A DNA stretch of 10,112 nt from a bacterium (GTDB lineage: Bacteria > Verrucomicrobiota > Verrucomicrobiae > Limisphaerales > J093), in NCBI GenBank assembly GCA_021839785.1, contig JAKCAB010000314.1, forward strand, positions 1 to 10,112, given 5' to 3'. The notes beneath the pieces are model-generated. The model had not been told where the DNA came from, made no database searches, and saw only the letters and a program-made list of their open reading frames with translations. Of this stretch, positions 1-5,685 are shown piece after piece. How positions within the stretch are numbered: position 1 is the stretch's first letter; the number at the start of each line of letters is the position of its first letter. Position numbers and translations under genes: made by a program.

Positions 1-711
1 GATCGCTTCGTTTAGCAAGGCCGGCGGATAGTTGGTGACGCGGTTCAGCGCGGCCTCGAAGAACTGGAAGGCTTCGCGCGCCTGACGGCGTTGGGCGTGG
101 CTCAAGCCCAGCGCATTCAGCGCCTCGGCCTGCACTGCCGGGGGCGGTTTGAGGCGCAGCGCATGCTGGAGATTGCGGTCCGCGGTTTCGTACAGCCGGG
201 CGCGGAGTTGGGCCTTGCCCAGCATGAGCCAGCCGGCCGGGGCGTCCGGGACGTGCGCGGTGTAGGTGGTGAGTTCGTTGACGGCGGCGGGCAGGTTCGT
301 TTGTTCGAGGAACAGCAGGCCGCGATTGTAGCGGGCGGCGAAAAGGTTGAAATCCTTGTCGAGCGCCGTCTGGTAAGCCTGGGCGGCTTCAGCAAACTGG
401 CCGGACCGGTGGTACGCCAGGCCCAGGTAGTTCCAAGCCTGCGCGCAGGCGGGCGCGTTGGTGGCGAAGGCTTGCACCGCCGCGCGCAGCGGCTCGATGG
501 CTTCCGCCGGTCGGCCGGCATTGATCAACCGTTCGCCGGTGAGCAGCTCGTTGCGACCGGGCGGGCTGCACGCGGTCAACAGCGAGGCCGCCAGCAGCGC
601 CGCCAACGCCGACCGACGGCGGGCAAAGCGCAACCGCACTGGGGCGCGGTCAGGCTTGCCAACAGGATGGTCGAGGCCCGATAACACCCTCCGTTCTGGG
701 GCGGCTAACAT
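1..711 (-). CDS. TPR-repeat lipoprotein, C-terminus beyond left edge
   Basis: The reading frame is open from the ATG at 711 to base 1 without a stop, so the C-terminus lies outside the window (237 codons visible). A lipoprotein signal is clear: an Arg-rich n-region (RLRFARRR), a hydrophobic stretch, then the lipobox LLTAC at about residues 45-49, predicting a lipid-anchored protein at the outer or cytoplasmic membrane. What follows is a chain of 34-residue TPR helices with typical motifs (AWNYLGLAYHRSGQFAEAAQAY, ARYNRGLLFLEQ, GWLMLGKAQLRARLYETA, ALNALGLSHAQRRQAREAFQFFEAAL). TPR proteins scaffold protein complexes; the partner is unknown. The start is uncertain. A GTG at 639 would place a conventional, short signal peptide directly at the N-terminus, whereas ATG 711 adds about 24 residues before it. 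Neither has a good Shine-Dalgarno. Divergent from the DUF362 gene. Confidence 0.85.
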   Translation of the reverse strand, partial: MLAAPERRVLSGLDHPVGKPDRAPVRLRFARRRSALAALLAASLLTACSPPGRNELLTGERLINAGRPAEAIEPLRAAVQAFATNAPACAQAWNYLGLAYHRSGQFAEAAQAYQTALDKDFNLFAARYNRGLLFLEQTNLPAAVNELTTYTAHVPDAPAGWLMLGKAQLRARLYETADRNLQHALRLKPPPAVQAEALNALGLSHAQRRQAREAFQFFEAALNRVTNYPPALLNEAI

Positions 712-741
712 GTCGCCCGGTGGTAACACTCCATGTTAGGC
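703..741. repeat. Inverted repeat spanning both divergent start codons
   Basis: The left arm GGCTAACATG (703-712) and right arm CATGTTAGGC (732-741) are inverted copies matching at 9 of 10 positions, with a 19-nt spacer. The left arm contains the minus-strand ATG at 711 and the right arm the plus-strand ATG at 733, so both genes would begin ATG-TTA-G. It could be an operator or a cruciform shared by the divergent pair. If the lipoprotein really starts at GTG 639, the left arm is merely upstream DNA. Function is unproven. Confidence 0.4.
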
Positions 742-1824
742 GCGTCAAGAAACCCACTGGTGGCTGCGAGCGCAGGCGTGCTGGCGCTGGCGGTCGCAGT
801 GTGTCCCGACCTCCTCGGACCGCGTCTCCACGCCGCCGACGCGCCAACCGACGCGCCGGCGGCCTTGCCCATCCGCGTTCCGGCCAAGGCCCGCGTGTTG
901 ATCGTCGAGGACGACCAGGCCACGAGCGCTTACACCGCGCGCCTGGAGGTGATCCGGCGCATGATGGACCGCGGCCTGACGAACTTCACCGGCAAGGTCT
1001 CGTTGACGGACGCCTGGCGCAGTCTGGTTTCCACGCAGGACATCGTCGGCGTCAAGGTGTACTCCGCGCCGGGCGCGTTGAGCGGCACCCGCCCGGCGGT
1101 GACGGAAGCGCTGGTGTCGAGCCTGCTGGCGTCCGGGCATCCGGCGGCGGGGGTCATCCTTTGGGACAAGCAGATGGCGCAGTTGCGCCAGGCCGGCTTC
1201 GTGGACTTGGGCCAGCGGCTCGGCGTGCGCGTGGCGGCCAGCACCGAGGGCGGTTACGACACTAACCATTTTTACGACAACGCGATCCTCGGCCAACTCG
1301 TCCACGGCGATTACGACTTCGATGCGCGCGGCGAAACGATGGGCCGCAAATCCTACGTCGCCAAGCTGGTCACCCAGCAGATGACCAAGATTATCAGCAT
1401 CGCGCCGCTGCTGAACCACAACTTGACCGGTGTGTCCGGCCACCTGCTGAGTCTTTCGCTGGGCAGCGTGGACAACACGATCCGTTTTGTGAGCGACCCC
1501 ACCCGGCTGGCCGTGGCCGTGCCGGAAATCTACGCCCTGCCCGTGCTCGGCGACCGCGTGGTGCTCAACGTCACCGACGCCTTGCTGGCCCAGTATTACG
1601 GCGAGGAGCGCACCTTGCTGCATTACTCGGCGGTGCTTAACCAGCTTCGGTTCAGCACCGACCCGGTCGCGCTCGACGTGCTCTCCATCCGGGAACTTGC
1701 CCGGCAACGCGAACTGGCGGGCATGCCCGCCGAGAGCTCCCCGCTGGTGCTCTACCAAAACGCGAGCCTGGTGGAAATCGGCGTGAGCGACCCGAACAGC
1801 ATCATCATCGAGACGGCGCGTTGA
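733..1824 (+). CDS. Exported DUF362-domain protein
   Basis: A 363-residue protein with a hydrophobic N-terminal segment (about residues 8-24) and AxA-type cleavage possibilities near LHAADA (33-37), so probably exported. The body fits the DUF362 family: DIVGVKVYSAPG (103-114), TRPAVTEALVSSLLASGHPAAGV (119-141), a central block LLNHNLTGVSGHLLSLSLGSVDN (226-248), VLNVTDALLAQYYG (277-290) and the closing STDPVALDVLSIREL (308-322). DUF362 proteins are often fused to or accompanied by 4Fe-4S ferredoxin domains, but no CxxCxxC cluster is visible here. The biochemical role of the family is poorly defined, so no reaction is proposed. The start at 733 is the first ATG of the frame and has the signal sequence at once; upstream there is no convincing Shine-Dalgarno. 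A terminator-like hairpin overlaps the stop codon. Confidence 0.8.
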   Translation: MLGASRNPLVAASAGVLALAVAVCPDLLGPRLHAADAPTDAPAALPIRVPAKARVLIVEDDQATSAYTARLEVIRRMMDRGLTNFTGKVSLTDAWRSLVSTQDIVGVKVYSAPGALSGTRPAVTEALVSSLLASGHPAAGVILWDKQMAQLRQAGFVDLGQRLGVRVAASTEGGYDTNHFYDNAILGQLVHGDYDFDARGETMGRKSYVAKLVTQQMTKIISIAPLLNHNLTGVSGHLLSLSLGSVDNTIRFVSDPTRLAVAVPEIYALPVLGDRVVLNVTDALLAQYYGEERTLLHYSAVLNQLRFSTDPVALDVLSIRELARQRELAGMPAESSPLVLYQNASLVEIGVSDPNSIIIETAR

Positions 1825-1860
1825 CTGGCGCGCCCGGACCGGAAGCGCGGTCGCCGTCAA
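1821..1860 (+). terminator. Hairpin overlapping the DUF362 stop codon
   Basis: TTGAC (1821-1825) pairs with GTCAA (1856-1860), GGC (1827-1829) with GCC (1853-1855), and GACCG (1837-1841) with CGGTC (1848-1852), with a six-base loop. That makes a 13-bp stem with an asymmetric bulge. It sits at the end of the DUF362 gene and could terminate transcription. There is no U-tract after it, so a factor-dependent or mRNA-protecting role is equally possible. Confidence 0.4.
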
Positions 1861-1867
1861 ACCTTGA

Positions 1868-2010
1868 AACCGCCGATGGACGCCAACGAGCGCGGATAGG
1901 ATGAAGCCAGTCAGAATGTTGAGTCATAAAAGGCCGGTTCACCCGGCGGGTGAAAGCCACCAGCGACGCAACCCCAGCCCGTCTGCGTTGATCTGTGTCC
2001 ATCCGCGGTT
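1868..2010. repeat. Opposed degenerate copies of a GATGGACACAGAT-type repeat
   Basis: The plus strand at 1868-1897 (AACCGCCGATGGACGCC...) and the minus strand of 1981-2010 (AACCGCGGATGGACACAG...) are recognisable variants of one sequence: an AACCG start, a GATGGAC core, and a CGCGGAT or CGCAGAC end. They face each other across about 83 nt. From memory, 'ATCTGTGTCCATCCG'-type sequences occur as dispersed intergenic repeats in Verrucomicrobiota and Planctomycetota, but this could not be checked here. The segment between the arms codes for nothing recognisable. Confidence 0.5.
1938..1954. repeat. Perfect 7-bp hairpin
   Basis: TTCACCC (1938-1944) and GGGTGAA (1948-1954) pair perfectly around a GGC loop. 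It lies between the two arms of the degenerate repeat, at the tip of the larger palindromic arrangement. A run of AAA precedes it but there is no T-tract on either side suggestive of a terminator. Confidence 0.45.
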
Positions 2011-2025
2011 GAACGCCAGAACTGA

Positions 2026-2052
2026 GCGACGCGGGCAGCCCACCGCGTCCGC
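2026..2052. repeat. GC-rich hairpin with one bulge
   Basis: GCGACGCGG (2026-2034) pairs with CCGCGTCCGC (2043-2052) with a single bulged C and an 8-nt loop. It lies directly beside the two-stem cruciform at 2055-2104 and may belong to the same mobile or repeated unit, or serve as a terminator for the minus-strand gene that ends at 2105. Confidence 0.4.
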
Positions 2053-2054
2053 AT

Positions 2055-2104
2055 TGCCAACTAACGTGACCCGTCCGCGTTCGCTCGGGTGATATTGTTC
2101 GGCA
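2055..2104 (-). other. Two-stem cruciform, attC-like, abutting a stop codon
   Basis: Read on the minus strand, right after the TAA of the 2105-2644 gene: outer arm TGCCGAAC (2104-2097), 6-nt spacer, inner arm ACCCG (2090-2086), 12-nt loop, inner arm CGGGT (2073-2069), 7-nt spacer, outer arm GTTGGCA (2061-2055). The outer stem is 7 bp with one extra G; the inner stem is 5 bp. Two stems separated by unpaired spacers, just downstream of a small gene, resemble integron attC sites. The arms do not fit the RYYYAAC/GTTRRRY consensus exactly and 50 bp is short, so this could also be a lineage-specific repeat or a terminator. Confidence 0.35.
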
Positions 2105-2644
2105 TTATTGTTTCGCCTCCGAACTGGCAATCGTCTGTTCTTCTGCACCCCTCCGGAATACCATGCGTCCCAGATGATCGTTTACGAGGATGCCGATCAA
2201 CGAAGGTTCCCGCCCGTAGCGCACTCGGAGACGCCAAGTCGCATTGGTGGGAACGCCCGACGGCCAGCCCACAGCAAACAAACAACCATACTCGGGAGTC
2301 CAGCGCCCGCCTTCGACCCCAGACCAGACGCCCTGATCGGTCTTGACACGCTGCCATCCTGTTTCGGTCTTCTGCTCTACAAAAGATGTGTTAAACCAAA
2401 TCCAGCCACTTCTCCCGATGTTTGTAACCGAGAACAACGCACATAGGCCGTTCGCGCCCCGGCACACCGCAACTCTGTTTGGAGTCATCTGAGCGACAGG
2501 GTTGTTCGTGATGCCAACGAACATGACGGCGAGTTTCTGTGCTGAGCCGCCGCGTTCTCTGGTCCAAAAGAAATACGCGACCGCCAGCAAGAACAAAGCG
2601 ACGAGTCCCGAAAAGGCGAGGAGCTTCCTGCGCGTGACGTTCAT
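2105..2644 (-). CDS. Membrane-anchored protein of unknown function
   Basis: A 179-residue protein. Residues 1-7 are basic (MNVTRRK) and 8-27 form one hydrophobic segment (LLAFSGLVALFLLAVAYFFW), so it is a type II single-pass membrane protein or has an uncleaved signal. The exported part has a beta-rich look: FVGITNNP (42-49), ALFSVTNIGRSGWIWF (69-84), a Trp/Gly-rich middle (GVWSGVEGGRW, YGCLFAVGW) and TWRLRVRYGRE (136-146). The pattern 'FxVTNxxxxWIWF...WRLRVRYG' recalls small proteins seen repeatedly in Verrucomicrobiota, but I know no function for them. By eye it is less GC-rich than its neighbours and is followed at once by the attC-like cruciform. It lies 53 bp downstream of the GH39-like gene on the same strand, so it could be the operon's last gene or an inserted cassette. 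No Shine-Dalgarno is visible before the ATG. Confidence 0.7.
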   Translation of the reverse strand: MNVTRRKLLAFSGLVALFLLAVAYFFWTRERGGSAQKLAVMFVGITNNPVAQMTPNRVAVCRGANGLCALFSVTNIGRSGWIWFNTSFVEQKTETGWQRVKTDQGVWSGVEGGRWTPEYGCLFAVGWPSGVPTNATWRLRVRYGREPSLIGILVNDHLGRMVFRRGAEEQTIASSEAKQ

Positions 2645-2697
2645 ACTGTCGAGCAGCGGAATTTAGTCTGAAAAACAGAGCGTTATCGGCCGCGCGC

Positions 2698-4098
2698 TCA
2701 CCAGCCGGGGTCGGGTTTGACGGTCGCCTTCAAGCCTTCCGGGGCGGTGATGTAGATCGGGCTTTCGCTCAACGGCACGGTGAGGCTGCCGGTACGGATG
2801 GGGTCGAATTCCACGAACCGCCGCGTGCCCAGCACGTCGTGGAAGGTCAGGCCGCGCTCGGTGTTGTTGACGCGGAGGTACGCAAACGGCCGCGTGGTCC
2901 AGGCCACCATCACGTCCTCCTTCTTCGCCGCGTCGTTGAAGACGACGGCAAACACGTCGGGGCCGAAGGCGTCATTACGCACCCAGCGCTTGCCTTCGAG
3001 CAATCGCGACATCCAGCCATAGGCGGCATAGGCGTACTTGGGCGACAAATCCGCGCGGGCCAGGCCCACCATGTCGGCCTGGTCGAACTGGCGGTCGCCC
3101 TGGTCGGCGAGCGTCCACCAAAAGACCTTCTGGATCGCCGGCGACGCCATCGCCAGCGTGTAAAACCGCACCGCCAAGTCGGCCTGCCGCAGTTCGCTGG
3201 TGCCGTACGGGTGGATGTGGGAATTCCAGCAAATCTCGGTGATCCAGATCGGTTTGGGCGGGCCGAACTGCCGCATCAGCTTCACCAGCTCCTGGGTTTG
3301 GTCCAGGAACGTCAGGTTCACGAGCGCGTAATTGGTTGGAAGTTCGCCGCGGTGCCAGACCTTCACGTACTGGTCGAGCGTCCACCAATCGAACTTGTCC
3401 TCCGGCGCGTTCGGCGGCCGGTACGGGTGAAACGCCACGATGTCGAACGCGCCGTAAGGCACTTGCTTCAACACGCGGCCGGCCCAGAGCACATCGCAAA
3501 ACGCCATGTTCAAGCCCACGACTTTCGCCTCCCCATTTGCGCCGTGAATGGCGGGTCCCGCCGCGGCCAGTAGGCGCGCGTAATCGTCTGGCGTGCCGTC
3601 CCAAAAACCGCCGTTCGGTTCGTTCCAAATCTGCCAGTAATCGACCAGGCCGGCATAATGCCTGGCCGCGGCCTGGACGAACTTCACGAACGCGTCCACG
3701 CCTTCCGTCGTGCGCGGGTCGTGAAAGGTGGGCGCGTACGCGAGGCAACCCAGGATTTGGATGCCGTGCGCGCGGAGCTTGCGCACCAACTCGTCCTGCG
3801 CTTCCCAGTGGTATTCGCCCGGCATCCGCTCGATCCGGCGCCAGACGAAATCCTGCCGCGCCCATTTGACCCCCAACTCCTGCATCGCCCGCAAGCGCGC
3901 TTCGAGGTCCGGCGCGTCCGGGCGCAAGGCAGTGTTGAGGCCGAACGGCGAGTCTGCGATCAAGTTGGTGGCGAACGGCGCTGGCGGCAGCGTGAAGCGG
4001 AAACTCGACTCCGCCTTCGGCGGCTCGGCGGCGCTCAAGGACGCAACCACCGTGGCCAGCGCCCAAGCCCGGACGAACGTCTTTCGCGGCGTCTTCAT
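2698..4098 (-). CDS. Secreted clan GH-A glycoside hydrolase, GH39-like
   Basis: A 466-residue protein with an N-terminal export signal (about residues 1-24, ending SLSAAE). The body is a TIM-barrel retaining glycosidase: PFGLNTALRP (51-60), LGVKWARQDFVWRRIERMPGEYHW (75-98), and the strand-4 motif YWQIWNEPNGGFW (154-166) with E160 as likely acid/base. FDIVAFHPYRPP (218-229) and PIWITEICWNSH (283-294) follow, with E288 as likely nucleophile. A small beta domain closes the protein (about 380-466). Clan A enzymes cleave glycosidic bonds with retention; the closest types I recognise are GH39 and related GH5-like families, so the substrate cannot be named. The same frame stays open upstream to about 5112, but only the ATG at 4098 gives a signal peptide. 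It follows the GH5-like gene by 56 bp and is probably co-transcribed with it. Confidence 0.8.
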   Translation of the reverse strand: MKTPRKTFVRAWALATVVASLSAAEPPKAESSFRFTLPPAPFATNLIADSPFGLNTALRPDAPDLEARLRAMQELGVKWARQDFVWRRIERMPGEYHWEAQDELVRKLRAHGIQILGCLAYAPTFHDPRTTEGVDAFVKFVQAAARHYAGLVDYWQIWNEPNGGFWDGTPDDYARLLAAAGPAIHGANGEAKVVGLNMAFCDVLWAGRVLKQVPYGAFDIVAFHPYRPPNAPEDKFDWWTLDQYVKVWHRGELPTNYALVNLTFLDQTQELVKLMRQFGPPKPIWITEICWNSHIHPYGTSELRQADLAVRFYTLAMASPAIQKVFWWTLADQGDRQFDQADMVGLARADLSPKYAYAAYGWMSRLLEGKRWVRNDAFGPDVFAVVFNDAAKKEDVMVAWTTRPFAYLRVNNTERGLTFHDVLGTRRFVEFDPIRTGSLTVPLSESPIYITAPEGLKATVKPDPGW

Positions 4099-4154
4099 GG
4101 CGGCAGGGTCGGCGAACCCACTGGTCGAGAAAAGCCCGTTCTGCTCGGCCCCAC

Positions 4155-5573
4155 TCACCGCCGCCGCACCCGCACGGCGACGTCCTCCTCGAACGTCGGA
4201 CTCGCCAGCGGCGTTGGACCGCAGGCCGTCGTCAGTTCCGCCCGCTTGTCCACCGCGCCCGTCTTCGGGTTCACCCACTCGACGGCGTAATTGCCGGCGG
4301 GAAGCGCGAGCTGGAGCGTCGCCGTTTGCGGGCCGGCGGGTGCGTTCTTGTCCTTCGTGTCGCGCGCGAGATAGATCGCCCAAGCCCGTCCTGGCTCGAC
4401 CAGCAGGTAAGCGCGATGCCCGGACGGCACGCCGCCGACGCTGCCGGGCTTCATGCGCACAAAGTCGAAACTGCGGATGAAATCGCCCAGGATCTTCATT
4501 TGCCGGCGGAAGACCGGGTTTCCACCGCCCGGTAGCCGGGCCGGATAAACGAACGTGCCGTCCTCGTGCCCGGCCACGAAGGAATAATCGAGGTTGTTGA
4601 ACAACCCTCCGCCGGCGAGCACGAAGCTCCACGCCTCGACGCGGTAAGGCAGATCGTTTGTGCCGCGAAAACCGGTCTCGTTGTCGCCGATGACTTTGTT
4701 CAGCCCGTAGTTCATCGCCACCGTGTCGGGCGGGTAGGCGTAATGGAAGTTGAAGATCGAGACCGCCGGGTGCGGACGCTCCACCTTCGCCTTGTCGTTG
4801 GCGACGTTCTGCGAAATCAGGTGCCGCACGCCGAGCGGCCGCTCGGCCTCGACGATCACGTCGGCGATGTGGTGCTGCCAGGCCATCGTCACGCCGCCGA
4901 AGTACGGCTCGTTGCAGATTTCGTAGTAAAGGTTGTCGAAGGCTTTCAGTTCCGTGACCAGCTTGCGGACCAGCGCCTCCTGGACCGCCAGCAGGCCGCC
5001 GTTCTGGTCCAGCGTATAGACGTTGGTGCGGGCGATGGCGCCGACGCCGTTGACGTTGTTCGCCGCGTTCATCGGGCTGAGCCGCCACATCGTGTCCTCG
5101 TACATCGGGCAAAAGAGATTCAACTCCACCACCACGCCGCGCTTCGCCGCGTAGCCGACGAACTCCCGCAGGCGTTGAAAGTACGCGTCATCCCAGCGGT
5201 TCAGGTCGAATTTGTTGCCGCCATTCGCGTAACCGGGCTGGTCGCTGCGCGCCCACGGACAGAGCAGGCGGCCCGGCTCCGGCGCGAGTGTGTTGCGGGC
5301 GATGTTGAACGCGCTGGACGGCTCGCAATACGCGCCGCTGAAGGTGCGCGTGAGGTTCAGACCGTCCTGCGCCAGCGCGTCGAGGTATTTGTGGAAATCG
5401 AAGTCGCGATTCAAAACCGCGCCGTAATGCTCGCCGGAAGTGATCAGCACGGTCGGTTGTCCGCGCCACAGAAAGTAATGCGGGTTCTCCGGGTGCAATG
5501 CCAGTGGGGCGGCGGCGAAGGCGCTGCCGGCGGCCAGGCCCAGCGATAGCAAGAAGGCGAAGGAAGAATTCAT
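4155..5573 (-). CDS. Secreted GH5-like glycosidase with collagen-binding-like C-terminus
   Basis: A 472-residue protein with a clean Sec signal peptide (1-20, ...GSAFA|AAP). The barrel starts with HYFLWRGQPTVLITSGEHYG (32-51) and carries LYYEICNEPYFGG (215-227), with E222 as likely acid/base, and KVIGDNETGFRG (293-304), with E299 as likely nucleophile. The layout matches secreted GH5/GH140-type (DUF4038-related) enzymes. Residues about 385-470 look like the small beta domain annotated as 'putative collagen-binding domain of a collagenase': HRAYLLVEPGRAWAIYLARD, then GNYAVEWVNPKTG at 428-439. It probably hydrolyses a plant or microbial polysaccharide; the substrate is not determinable by eye. 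The start is the only ATG that gives the signal peptide. It precedes the GH39-like gene by 56 bp and follows the decarboxylase gene by 112 bp. Confidence 0.82.
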   Translation of the reverse strand: MNSSFAFLLSLGLAAGSAFAAAPLALHPENPHYFLWRGQPTVLITSGEHYGAVLNRDFDFHKYLDALAQDGLNLTRTFSGAYCEPSSAFNIARNTLAPEPGRLLCPWARSDQPGYANGGNKFDLNRWDDAYFQRLREFVGYAAKRGVVVELNLFCPMYEDTMWRLSPMNAANNVNGVGAIARTNVYTLDQNGGLLAVQEALVRKLVTELKAFDNLYYEICNEPYFGGVTMAWQHHIADVIVEAERPLGVRHLISQNVANDKAKVERPHPAVSIFNFHYAYPPDTVAMNYGLNKVIGDNETGFRGTNDLPYRVEAWSFVLAGGGLFNNLDYSFVAGHEDGTFVYPARLPGGGNPVFRRQMKILGDFIRSFDFVRMKPGSVGGVPSGHRAYLLVEPGRAWAIYLARDTKDKNAPAGPQTATLQLALPAGNYAVEWVNPKTGAVDKRAELTTACGPTPLASPTFEEDVAVRVRRR

Positions 5574-5685
5574 GGCCGCAGCTTAAGCGGCGAGGAACCA
5601 GTCTGGCAAGCCGCGCCCAAACGAATCCCCCGGCGCATTGCTCGAGACCGATGCCGGTGCCTCACCCGGAACCAATCGTTTGAAA

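Noticed and set aside
703..741. Calling the inverted repeat at the divergent starts an integron attC site
   Set aside because: The right arm GTTAGGC fits the R-box consensus, but the left arm does not, the span is only 39 bp, and no proper inner stem exists.
745..1860. Long minus-strand open frame (371 codons) opposite the DUF362 gene
   Set aside because: It is rich in His, Arg and Gln with no family motif, and is the mirror of a GC-rich coding strand. The plus-strand frame has a signal peptide and DUF362 motifs.
4099..5112. Upstream extension of the GH39-like frame to an 804-codon protein
   Set aside because: The extension overlaps the GH5-like gene in another frame and is Arg/Gly-rich; the internal ATG at 4098 begins a proper signal peptide.
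5574..5685. Possible promoter between the decarboxylase and GH5-like genes (TTGCCA, 17 nt, TTAAGC on the minus strand)
   Set aside because: The -35-like box is fair but the -10-like box matches poorly. It is too weak to list, although the 112-bp gap leaves room for a separate promoter.
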